Part shown: positions 45,903-53,165 of the stretch, piece by piece
Numbering within the stretch: the stretch's first letter is position 1
Layout of the letters: every line of letters starts with the position of its first letter
From: an uncultured Clostridia bacterium
Lineage (GTDB): Bacteria; Bacillota; Clostridia; Oscillospirales; Ruminococcaceae
Length of the DNA stretch: 64,000 nt
Reading direction: 5' to 3'
Assembly: GCA_947624745.1 (NCBI GenBank)
Contig: CANQLR010000001.1
Coordinates: forward strand, 62,001-126,000
Translations under genes and position numbers: made by a program
The notes under the pieces: generated by a model
What the model was told of the DNA's origin: nothing
Seen by the model: only the letters and a program-made list of their open reading frames with translations
Databases searched by the model: none

Positions 45903-46637
45903 ATGGAAAACGCCGTAAACGAAAAGAAGCTGCGATACATTGAATTTATCCACCGCGAGACGGCGGTCAGGCATCACACGACGACCGAGGAGATGTATCA
46001 GTACGACCTGCTGCGAATGGGCGATCCGCGGGCGGTAGACGAGGGGATAAAAATGTTTTCCTCGAACCTCCCGGGACATATCTCGGACGACCCCTTGCGA
46101 AACTACAAGTACCTGTTCGTCGCGTCGGTGACGCTCGCGAGCCGAAGCGCCATCGCCGGGGGAATGGACGCCGAGCGCGCCTACAACATCAGCGACCTGT
46201 ATATCCTTAAAATGGATACGCTTTCGACCGTCGACGAGGTAAAGGCGCTCCACGCCGAAATGTTCGCGTTTTATACCCGCGAGATGGCCGCGATCGACAA
46301 GGGCAGCGTGTTCTCGAAGCCGATAGTTATCTGCCTTGACTATATCTACAACCACCTGCACGAGGTCATCACCGTGAAAATTCTCGCCGAGACCGCCGGG
46401 CTCAATCCGAGCTACCTCTCGACGCTGTTTAAAAAAGAGACCGGGCAGACGGTCTCGGGTTATATTCTGTCGAAGCGAATGGAGGCGGCGCAGAACATGC
46501 TTCGCTTTACGGATTATTCCTGCGCCGACATCGCCGCCACCCTCGCGTTCAGCTCGCAGAGCCACTTTATCCGCGCGTTCAAAAAGGCCACCGGCCAAAC
46601 GCCGAGGGAGTTCAGGAATAAAAGGTGGGTGGGGTGA
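45903..46637 (+). CDS. AraC-family transcriptional regulator
   Basis: 244 residues; AGAGGTG before the ATG. A C-terminal pair of HTH motifs: VITVKILAETAGLNPSYLSTLFKKETGQTVSGYILSKRM and DYSCADIAATLAFSSQSHFIRAFKKATGQTPREFR, the full AraC signature. The N-terminal 140 residues are all-alpha and not cupin-like, with weak similarity to the YSIRK/AraC branch seen in Clostridia. It is divergent from the MATE-acetyltransferase genes and is their likely regulator. Confidence 0.92.
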   Translation: MENAVNEKKLRYIEFIHRETAVRHHTTTEEMYQYDLLRMGDPRAVDEGIKMFSSNLPGHISDDPLRNYKYLFVASVTLASRSAIAGGMDAERAYNISDLYILKMDTLSTVDEVKALHAEMFAFYTREMAAIDKGSVFSKPIVICLDYIYNHLHEVITVKILAETAGLNPSYLSTLFKKETGQTVSGYILSKRMEAAQNMLRFTDYSCADIAATLAFSSQSHFIRAFKKATGQTPREFRNKRWVG

Positions 46638-46652
46638 GGGTTGTCCGCCCCG

Positions 46653-46862
46653 TCAATCCCCCTCCCCGAGCCTGCGCAGAAGCCTCAAGAGGTAGGAATA
46701 GCGAGCGAGGAGAGCGGAACGGTCGTATATCGCGGCCTCGATGAGGTCCGAGTCGCTTACCTCGTTAAAATCGCGCTCGGCGGCCTCGATCAGCGCGGAA
46801 ATTTTCCGCAACTCCTCCTCGATCTCCGCCGCGCGGCGTTGTTTTTTCAGTGCAGACAGCAT
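46653..46862 (-). CDS. DUF2508 family protein (YaaL-like)
   Basis: 69 residues, helical and charged: KKQRRAAEIEEELRKISALIEAAERDFNEVSDSDLIEAAIYDRSALLARYSYLLR. This matches the DUF2508/YaaL pattern in which the segment FNEVSDSDLIEAAIY is conserved. The function is unknown in all species. AGGAGGA lies upstream of the start. It converges with the AraC gene with 15 nt between stops. Confidence 0.78.
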   Translation of the reverse strand: MLSALKKQRRAAEIEEELRKISALIEAAERDFNEVSDSDLIEAAIYDRSALLARYSYLLRLLRRLGEGD

Positions 46863-46879
46863 TTTTCATCCTCCTTTTT

Positions 46880-47640
46880 TCAAGTATATGAGGAGGGAGG
46901 GGGAAAAATGCTTAGGGCGGGAAAGGCGGGGGGTATGGGGCGAAGCCCGGGCGGCAGCGGAGCTGCCGCCATGCCCGACCCGCTTGCGGGTCGGGCGGTG
47001 CGCCTGCGAAGCAGGCGCACACGGGCTTCGCCCGCGCCAGGTCTGCGCTTTGTACCTCTAACTCAGTAAAGCGCGGGTCTGCACATGCAAGTAGAGGCAG
47101 GAAAGCGAGGCGTTTTGCAAAGGCGATGGAGAGGCACTGACCGGGGCGAAGCCCCAAAGCCCATGAAATGGGCTTTGTCCCGCCGTCAGTCGGGTTTGTG
47201 CTATCCTTATAAATTGCAGAAAATTCGACATTTTGCAAAGGCTTGTAAACTCTGCTACGACGGGAAGCATGCGGTAGCATGCTTAGGGCTTCGCCCCTAC
47301 TCCCTGCACCTACCCAACCTCGATATAGCCCAACCTTGCGCATAAGGTATTCGCTCGCGAGCTCGCTCATGCTATCTCAAGCCCCACCCCCTTTGCCCCT
47401 TGAGCGGACCTGTAATTATGCAGCAGCCCCCTCCCGGTGGGAGGGGGCCCGAAGCTTGCACCAAAGTGGTACCCCGCAACTTTGTCCCCGCCCTCCGCTT
47501 TCTGCTCCTCCCGACCGGGCGAAGCCCGGGGTGCGCGCGGAGCGCGCACCCGCCCGCCGCGCTCCGCGCGGCGGGCTCGGCGGCAGTTTCACTGCCGCCC
47601 GCGGGCTTCGCCCCACGCAACCCCCGCCCCCGCCGAAGGC
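46880..47640. repeat. Mosaic hairpin-repeat block 8
   Basis: No gene. Three-hairpin element 46938-47033 (GGCGGCAGC-gga-GCTGCCGCC; CCCGACCCGC-tt-GCGGGTCGGG; GGTGCGCCTGC-gaa-GCAGGCGCAC), two-hairpin element 47143-47297 (second arm AGCATGC-ggta-GCATGCT), GGTATTCGCT module at about 47346, polypurine hairpin at about 47427, and three-hairpin element 47516-47614 (GGTGCGCGC-gga-GCGCGCACC; CCCGCCGCGC-tcc-GCGCGGCGGG; GGCGGCAGT-ttc-ACTGCCGCC). Confidence 0.8.
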
Positions 47641-47659
47641 TCAAAATTATGCGCTGTCC

Positions 47660-48594
47660 CTACCCCGCCAGTATCTCCGCCAGCTTTTCGACCGATTCGG
47701 GGCAGTGCTCTATCTCTCGGGACAGAAACATTGCATTTTCTGCAAAATTTTCGCCGCAGGTTTTAGCGAGCCTATACATCAGCACGATAAAGCGGCACTG
47801 CGTCAGCAGGTCCTCGCTGCCGACCGCCTTGAGAAAATACCGGTAGACGAGGTAGCCGAGACACCCCCGCCGCTCGGTCTCGCTGCCCGAGGTGATCCCG
47901 CCGCTCCGTGCGGTCCGCAGCCTCTCCTCCCGCCGGTCGCAGAGCGGCTCGGTCTCGCTTATGATGAAGTCGACCGCCCTCTCAAACTCGCCGTCCGAAA
48001 ACGCGCAAACCGGCCTGTCATCGGCATCCGCAACGTATTCGAGCTCGTCGAAGTCGATCATCTCCTGCCAGCTGCACGCGAGCCCGACAAGCCTCTCCGC
48101 CGCCTCATCGGCGCCGAAACGCCTGTCGAAAACCGTCGAAAACGCCTGCTCGCGAGCCCTGACCAGAAACGCCAGCAGCCTCTCCTCGGCGGGGCGGGAG
48201 CCGATTTTTTCATAGTCGCGCTCGTCGCTTTTGAGGATCATCTCCGCCGCGACGGGGCAGGAGACCGACAGCCCGGCCTCCGAAAAACCGTCATATTCCT
48301 CAAAAAATCGGGGGTATTTTCGGCAGATTTCACACATCTCCCCAGTCGTTCGGTAGAGCCCGCAGAGCCGATCCCCGTCGAAAAACACGCATTTTCGCCC
48401 GTTCATCTTAAAAATTACGTCCCCGTCCGGGTCGGTTATGACGTTTTCTGCAAAATTTTCGAGCTTGCTTTCAAACGCCCGGAGCGCCTCCCCGTCGATG
48501 GGAATTTCCCAGCCCGCCTCGCAGCAGCTCTCGGGGCAGGCCCCCGCGGCGCAGCGAAACCGGTCGAAATACCCCGGCCGGAAAAAGTTATCAT
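47660..48594 (-). pseudogene. FliB-like flagellin lysine-N-methylase homologue with a broken start
   Basis: The reading frame is open from about 48639 to 47660, and the part from codon DNFFRPGYFDRFRCAAGACPESCCEAGW onward has the Cys cluster of the FliB (YkgJ-like) family, with CGLYRTTGEMCEICRKYPRFFE later. No ATG, GTG or TTG exists in that frame before the motifs. An ATG at 48594 lies one base out of frame: adding a single T to the T5 run at 48582-48586 gives MITFFRPGYFDRFRC, a typical family N-terminus. So this is a one-base deletion, an error in a homopolymer, or use of a rare start. FliB homologues often occur without flagellar genes; substrate and role are unknown. Confidence 0.65.
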
Positions 48595-48638
48595 AGTTAT
48601 CCGTCTTGAGCGCCTCCTCCCGAAAAAGCTTAGCCCGA

Positions 48639-49073
48639 TTATTTATTTTTGTCCCGCCGGCGAAAGATCAGAAGCTTCTGCACAAAAAAGTTGAAAACGA
48701 ACATAACTGCCTCTGCAAGGGGCTTTGCGAGGGCAAGCGGCAACCCGACGAGCCGGACCAGCGCCTCCAAAAGGACAAAGGTTTTCACCGAAAAGCTCAC
48801 GAGCGCGAGGGAATAGTATCCGACAAGCTCGGGCCAAATTTTTTTGTGAGAGCGGAACACCCACGCCCGGTTAATGTGAAAATTTACCTGCGAGCTGCAC
48901 GCAAACGCGACCGTCGCCGCGAGCTCCATAGCCATCGGAACCAGCCCCCCGAGCGCAGCGCTCAAAATCAGTGTTATCGCGTAGTCGACGGCGAACGCCG
49001 CGCAGGAGGACAGAAAATATCTCACCGCCTGCCGCCCGAGCAGGCCCTTTATCGCGCCGGAAAGCTTTTTCAC
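48639..49073 (-). CDS. GtrA-like membrane protein
   Basis: 144 residues from a GTG at 49073, about 4 nt after GGGGG; the track's longer start runs back through the promoter. Four membrane helices with QAVRYFLSSCAAFAVDYAITLIL, QVNFHINRAWVFRS and VMFVFNFFVQKLLIFRRR match the GtrA family. Members flip lipid-linked sugars or act in cell-wall polysaccharide decoration. Promoter TGGACA-17-TATAAT sits just upstream. The FliB-like gene follows on the same strand. Confidence 0.85.
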   Translation of the reverse strand: MKKLSGAIKGLLGRQAVRYFLSSCAAFAVDYAITLILSAALGGLVPMAMELAATVAFACSSQVNFHINRAWVFRSHKKIWPELVGYYSLALVSFSVKTFVLLEALVRLVGLPLALAKPLAEAVMFVFNFFVQKLLIFRRRDKNK

Positions 49074-49098
49074 GCCGCCGCCCCCTTCGTTTTTTCCT

Positions 49099-49127
49099 AT
49101 TATACCACACGGCGAGGCGTTTGTCCA
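49099..49127 (-). promoter_or_regulatory. Promoter of the gtrA-like gene
   Basis: TGGACA (49122-49127), 17-nt spacer, TATAAT (49099-49104) on the minus strand. Confidence 0.78.
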
Positions 49128-49216
49128 GCGGGCGCGCGGGGCAATACTCCCCGAAATTTCTTTAAAAATGTGCATTATAAACAAAATTTCCCTGAACTAG
49201 TTGTCTAATCCGTCTG

Positions 49217-49245
49217 TTGAAAATATTTCTTTATTGTGTTATGAT
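49217..49245 (+). promoter_or_regulatory. Promoter of the solute-binding lipoprotein gene
   Basis: TTGAAA (49217-49222), 17-nt spacer, TATGAT (49240-49245), 65 nt before the ATG. A TTTTCAACA 9-mer (complement, 49215-49223) overlaps the -35. Confidence 0.65.
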
Positions 49246-49310
49246 GTATATAGCAGAAGTTGCAGAAAAACCCGCAAATTCTGCAAATTTAATTACTTGG
49301 AGACATTAAA

Positions 49311-50783
49311 ATGAAAAGGATCATCGCCATCGCGCTTGTGCTCCTGACCGTTTTCGGCGCCGTAGGCTGCGGAAAACAGAAGCGCAAGCCCATTCAGCTT
49401 ACCCTTTCGACGGAGGATTCGGAGGCCATAATGAGGGCCGCGGGCATCGTTCTGCCCGACGCCGAGACCGCCGCGGGGGCAAACTCGGTCGTCCAGTGGT
49501 ACAGCTGGATAGACCTTTTCCAGAACTACAGCGACGAGGAGATCATTCAGACCGGTTATTGGACCTTCCAGAACAAATACGGCGGGTCGATAAAGTGGGT
49601 CGAGACGACCTATGACACCAGAAACACCGACCTTGCGAACCTTTTGGTCGCGGGGACCCCGCCGGACATGACCAACGCCGGCACCGCGATGCACGCGACC
49701 TTCCCCCTGAACGTCACCAAGGGAATGTATCAGCCGGTGGACGCGTGGGTCGACTATGACAACGACCCGCTGTGGAAGGAAATGAAGGACGCGGGCGAGT
49801 ATTACGAGCTCGGCGGAAAGCATTTCGCGATAGTTTACGACCTGACCTTCAAGGACGTCATACCCTACAACCGCCGTGTCATCACCGAATGGGGCTTCGA
49901 CGACCCGTGGGAGCTCTACCTTAACGACGAGTGGACGTGGGACGTTTTCTATGAGATGTGCCTCGACTTCAACTCTCCCGACGACAACCGCTTTGCCGTC
50001 GACGGGTGGTATGTGACCTGCAGCTTGGTCGAGGAGTCGACCGGCCACTATCTTATCGAGCGCGACGACGAGGGGCATTATATCTCGAACCTCTACGACC
50101 CCGTCATCGAGCAGGGTCACGACCTTGTTTATAATCTCGCCAAGAACGACTGCATGTTCAGGGTCGGCAACGACTACTGGGGGATAAACTCCTACGGCGG
50201 CTCGGCCTCGAACTACGGCTACCGCGTAAAGGACGGCCTCACGCTGTTCTGGCCCTGCGACGACGAGGGCTTTATCCGTCCCGTCGAGGAGCTTAAAAAC
50301 ACCTTCGGCGACGTCACCGACGGCGAGTTTATGATCTGCCCTCTGCCGAGGAACCCGAAGGGCGACGGCATATACTATCTCAACGCGATGCCCGACGCCT
50401 TCAACCTTATAAACGGCGCGCCGAACCCCGAGGGCGCGGTGCTTCTGGCGATGTGCACCCGGTTCAAGATCATGGACCCGACGGTCGTCGACATCGACCG
50501 CAAGCAGCTGAAGGAAAAATATTACTGGAGCGAGGAGATGCTGAGCGCATGGGACGAGTGCATGGCGATCACCCGCGCGAACGTAAGGCTCTACTATAAC
50601 GGCAACCTGACCGACCGCGTGGAGCAGCTTTACAACCAGTTTGACTGGGGCGTAATGCGCACCGGCGGCGCGAATACATACACCCAGCTCCGCGAGCAAA
50701 ACGCCGACACGCTCGAGTATTACCTCGACGAGCTGAATAAGATGATAGACGACTACGCGTATACGGAGGGGTATACGGGGTAG
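49311..50783 (+). CDS. Orphan extracellular solute-binding lipoprotein (family 1, sugar type)
   Basis: 490 residues. Signal peptide KRIIAIALVLLTVFGAVGC with a lipobox (AVGC, lipidated Cys at about 20). The mature part has the family 1 binding-protein pattern: an early strand, TFQNKYGGSIKWVETTYDTRNTDLANLLVAGTPPDM, then DDPWELYLNDEWTWDVFYEMC and FMICPLPRNPKGDGIYYLNAMPDAFNLI. It is rich in Trp, Tyr and Asp, suggesting a carbohydrate ligand. No permease or ATPase genes are adjacent, so it must serve a distant transporter or a sensor. GGAG RBS; own promoter; terminator after the gene. Confidence 0.85.
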   Translation: MKRIIAIALVLLTVFGAVGCGKQKRKPIQLTLSTEDSEAIMRAAGIVLPDAETAAGANSVVQWYSWIDLFQNYSDEEIIQTGYWTFQNKYGGSIKWVETTYDTRNTDLANLLVAGTPPDMTNAGTAMHATFPLNVTKGMYQPVDAWVDYDNDPLWKEMKDAGEYYELGGKHFAIVYDLTFKDVIPYNRRVITEWGFDDPWELYLNDEWTWDVFYEMCLDFNSPDDNRFAVDGWYVTCSLVEESTGHYLIERDDEGHYISNLYDPVIEQGHDLVYNLAKNDCMFRVGNDYWGINSYGGSASNYGYRVKDGLTLFWPCDDEGFIRPVEELKNTFGDVTDGEFMICPLPRNPKGDGIYYLNAMPDAFNLINGAPNPEGAVLLAMCTRFKIMDPTVVDIDRKQLKEKYYWSEEMLSAWDECMAITRANVRLYYNGNLTDRVEQLYNQFDWGVMRTGGANTYTQLREQNADTLEYYLDELNKMIDDYAYTEGYTG

Positions 50784-50804
50784 GGAAGGCCTGAATAATG
50801 AAAA

Positions 50805-50838
50805 GATCAGGGCGCCGTAAGGCTCCCTGATTTCTTTT
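50805..50838 (+). terminator. Terminator after the solute-binding protein gene
   Basis: GATCAGGG.GCC-gtaa-GGC.CCCTGATT stem followed by TTTCTTTT. Confidence 0.85.
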
Positions 50839-50850
50839 GGGCGAAAAAGC

Positions 50851-51110
50851 GTCGTAAGCGATAAAGAGCTTGTGATTGGGGCCCCCAAAATGCCCGCATT
50901 TTGGGGAGAAGGCGGAGCAGCGGAATGAGTTAAGCGGCGATTTCGAGTGCGTAGCACGAAGAAAGCGCCGCAAGCGATATGGAGCTTGCGATTGGGGTCC
51001 CCAAAATGCCCGCATTTTGGGGAGAAGGCGGAGCAGCGGAATGAGTGAAGCGGCGATTTCGAGTGCGTAGCACGAAGAAAGCGCCGCAAGCGATATGGAG
51101 CTTGCGACGC
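50851..51110. repeat. 116-bp tandem repeat, about 2.2 copies
   Basis: Units begin at 50851, 50967 and 51083 (GCCGCAAGCGATATGGAGC type) with a constant 116-bp step. Each full unit holds a palindrome CCCCAAAATG-cccg-CATTTTGGGG and an AGTGCGTAGCACGAAG phrase. The second and third differ from the first at a few bases. It runs to within 3 bp of the tRNA-Pro 3' end. Not a multiple of three, so not a coding repeat. Confidence 0.9.
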
Positions 51111-51112
51111 CG

Positions 51113-51188
51113 TGGTCGGAGTGAAGGGATTTGAACCCCCGACATCCTGCTCCCAAAGCAGGCGCGCTGCCAACTGCGCTACACCCCG
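51113..51188 (-). tRNA. tRNA-Pro (anticodon UGG)
   Basis: 76 nt with encoded CCA (complement of 51113-51115). Acceptor CGGGGTG/CACTCCG, anticodon stem CCTGC/GCAGG with loop TTTGGGA (anticodon TGG), T loop TTCAAAT. Own perfect-hexamer promoter upstream. Confidence 0.97.
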
Positions 51189-51196
51189 GCCTGTAT

Positions 51197-51225
51197 ATTA
51201 TACAGCAAATTGCGCGAGTTGTCAA
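51197..51225 (-). promoter_or_regulatory. Promoter of tRNA-Pro
   Basis: TTGACA (51220-51225), 17-nt spacer, TATAAT (51197-51202) on the minus strand. Confidence 0.9.
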
Positions 51226-51234
51226 GACGGCAGG

Positions 51235-51802
51235 CTTTAAAAAAGCGCCCCCGCAGGCGGGGACACCGCTGCGCGGTTTCCCCGCACCCCTTCCGTGCCG
51301 TGCGGACTTCGGGGAGGGCGGCTTTGTTTGGGGCTTGTGCGGCGACAAGTTGGGTCTTGCTTCGCTCGACCCCGCCGCCTCGCTTCGCTCGGCGGGGGGG
51401 GGGGGGGGGGGGGGGACACCGCTGCGCGGTTTCCCCCTAAACCCCCTTTTTGTGCCGCGCAGCGTCGGGCAAGCCGCGCTGCGCCTGCTGAACTCCCACT
51501 TGCAGTGCAGCAATAAGCTAAGATGTAGCCCCGACCTTCTCTTTGCCTCGCTCGTCGCTCGGCAAACGGGGAGACCCCCGGCGAGGGTCTCCCCACGTCG
51601 CAACAGCCCACCGGGCTGATTGCTCCTCCCTGTCCTGCGCTGACTTACGCCAAGGGGTATTTCGCGACTGCGGTCGCGACCAAGGGCGCTGCCCTTGGAT
51701 CCTGCCCGCTTTTTGAGGAAAAGCGGGGTAAAACCTTTTCGGTTTATCTCTTTGTAAACCAAGCTAAATCTCTATCTTCTATCCTCTATCCTCTACCCTC
51801 TA
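51235..51802. repeat. Repeat block 9: G22 tract, duplicated module, family B copy 2
   Basis: No gene. GACACCGCTGCGCGGTTTCC occurs twice (about 51260 and 51415), separated by about 154 bp. The second copy is preceded by an unbroken run of 22 G (51394-51415). Family B follows in inverted orientation (about 51515-51750), with stems CCAAGGGC-agc-GCCCTTGG and GCGAC-cgca-GTCGC in place of those at 26117-26396. A TCTATCY heptad tract closes the block (51770-51802). Confidence 0.8.
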
Positions 51803-51835
51803 AAAAGCTGCGGCGCCCCTCGTCGGGACGCCACG
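51803..51835 (-). terminator. Terminator of the zinc-ribbon gene
   Basis: Minus strand GGCGTCCC-gacga-GGGGCGCC followed by GCAGCTTTTT. Confidence 0.75.
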
Positions 51836-51838
51836 TTT

Positions 51839-52108
51839 TTACTTTTCTTCCTTCATCTTGGCGAAGCACTCGCTGCAGTAAACGGGTCTGTCGTCGTGCG
51901 GCTGGAAGGGAACTCTCGCCTCTTTGCCGCAGGCCGCGCAGGTCGCTGTGTAGAACTGCTTGCCTTCCTCTTTCTTCTTCTTGCGGCAGTCGCGGCACAT
52001 CTTGGGCTCGTTCTCGAAGCCCTTTTCTGCGTAGAATTCCTGTTCACCCGCGGTGAAAACAAATTCATTCCCGCAATTGCGGCATACCAATACCTTGTCT
52101 TCAAACAT
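51839..52108 (-). CDS. Zinc-ribbon domain protein
   Basis: 89 residues from the ATG at 52108 (GAGGGA upstream; the track's 14-residue extension lacks an RBS). Four paired Cys knuckles: VCRNCG, MCRDC, ATCAACG and VYCSEC, giving two probable zinc sites. The pattern FEDKVLVCRNCGNEFVFTAGEQEFYAEKGF is that of a small zinc-ribbon family common in Clostridia and Actinobacteria, with no assigned role. It is downstream of the SigH-like gene on the same strand, but a terminator lies between them. Confidence 0.88.
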   Translation of the reverse strand: MFEDKVLVCRNCGNEFVFTAGEQEFYAEKGFENEPKMCRDCRKKKKEEGKQFYTATCAACGKEARVPFQPHDDRPVYCSECFAKMKEEK

Positions 52109-52263
52109 TGTCTGTCCCTCACTTAATTTATTTACCAAGTGTGCTTTCACCGACCGACTTGAATCGCCGCCGATATTTCTGCGGCCGCGGGCTTCGTTTC
52201 GGTGAACTGGCGGTTGAAGCCTTGTTAAACCTATCGGTAAAGGTTGTTTGGTATAGTTTATAT

Positions 52264-52285
52264 AAAAACCCGCAGGTTTTTACCG
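52264..52285 (-). terminator. Terminator after the sigma factor gene
   Basis: Minus strand AAAAACC-tgcg-GGTTTTT followed by ATAT; directly past the stop codon. Confidence 0.7.
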
Positions 52286-52288
52286 AGA

Positions 52289-52858
52289 TCATTGCTGCAA
52301 AAACTTCTTCCGCAGCTTTTTCCGCACCCTCGCGAGCGCGTTGTCGACCGACTTTCTGTCGGTGCCCAAGATTTTCGCGATGTCCTGATAGCTCGCCCCG
52401 TCGATGTAAAGCGACAGCGTATTTCTCTCAAGCTCGGTCATCGACGCCGAGGTCTCCTCAAAAATCTCCCGTATAAACTCCCGATCTATCGCGATTTTTT
52501 CGGGAGATACGCCCGCCGCCTCCGGCTCGTCAAGGTCCTCGATGGGATCCTCTCTGCCCTTTATCCTTGCGGCTTTTTTGAGGGCGTTTTTCATTCTGTT
52601 CGCGGCGCAGTGCCCCGCATATGTCGAAAAGCTCGCTCCCGCTCCGGCGGAGTATGTCCTGATTGCGTTCCAAAGGCCCAGTATCCCCTCGGACACCAGA
52701 TCGTCCCTGTCGGCGCCGCTCACCCGATAGATGGCGGCCATTCGCCTTAAGGACGGCAGATAGCGGGAAATAAGCTCCTCACAGGCCGCGACGTCCTGCT
52801 CGGCTGCCGCCAGAAGCTCGTCGTCGCTTCGCCCGTCAAATCTTTCATCGGTACGCAT
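52289..52858 (-). CDS. RNA polymerase sigma-70 family factor (SigH/Spo0H-like)
   Basis: 189 residues from the ATG at 52858, 7 nt after GAGGTG; the track's GTG overlaps the RBS. Region 2 reads EELISRYLPSLRRMAAIYRVSGADRDDLVSEGILGLWNAIRTYSAGAGASFSTYAGHCAANRM and region 4 TELERNTLSLYIDGASYQDIAKILGTDRKSVDNALARVRKKL. The overall size and the GADRDDLVSEGILGLWNAI segment resemble SigH, the early-sporulation/stationary-phase sigma factor. It diverges enough that another group 3/4 role is possible. Consensus promoter upstream, terminator right after; monocistronic. Confidence 0.85.
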   Translation of the reverse strand: MRTDERFDGRSDDELLAAAEQDVAACEELISRYLPSLRRMAAIYRVSGADRDDLVSEGILGLWNAIRTYSAGAGASFSTYAGHCAANRMKNALKKAARIKGREDPIEDLDEPEAAGVSPEKIAIDREFIREIFEETSASMTELERNTLSLYIDGASYQDIAKILGTDRKSVDNALARVRKKLRKKFLQQ

Positions 52859-52930
52859 TTTTGCCACCTCTGCCCAAAAATCCCGCCGCTTCTTCGCTTC
52901 GGGACCCTATGCCTTTATAACCGCTATATA

Positions 52931-52959
52931 ATAATAGCATTTTCTTGCACGTTTGTCAA
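52931..52959 (-). promoter_or_regulatory. Promoter of the sigma factor gene
   Basis: TTGACA (52954-52959), 17-nt spacer, TATTAT (52931-52936) on the minus strand. Confidence 0.8.
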
Positions 52960-53165
52960 GTGAAAAATGTATTTTTTAACAGTTTTCGTCGAACCATACA
53001 AAAATAACCATGCGCCGTGCAATAAATAGACAGTTTAAGCGCTAAAAAACCGCCGAAATTCGCCGCTTTAACGCGCTCCCCCACGAATATTTTCCCCCGG
53101 GAGGAGCACTTTCCGCCCGGGGGTACACATCTGATTTCTGATTATCTAACCTCTGCCCTCTGTCG
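52960..53165. other. Intergenic stretch with strong stem-loop and heptad tract
   Basis: No gene. A stem CCCCCGGG ... CCCGGGGG (53094-53123) has no T run on either side, and a TCTGAYY/TCTAACC heptad tract (53129-53165) runs up to the stop codon of the transglutaminase gene. Confidence 0.5.

Noticed and set aside
46912-47370. ORFs inside repeat blocks (for example 46912-47370, 11162-11749, 4403-4924)
   Set aside because: They read through hairpin arrays, change frame between copies and give Arg/Ala/Pro-rich peptides without domain features.
47660-48594. Flagellar locus implied by the FliB-like gene
   Set aside because: No flagellin, hook or basal-body gene is in the window, and FliB homologues are common in non-motile Clostridia.
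53094-53123. CCCCCGGG/CCCGGGGG stem as an intrinsic terminator
   Set aside because: No T run follows on either strand.
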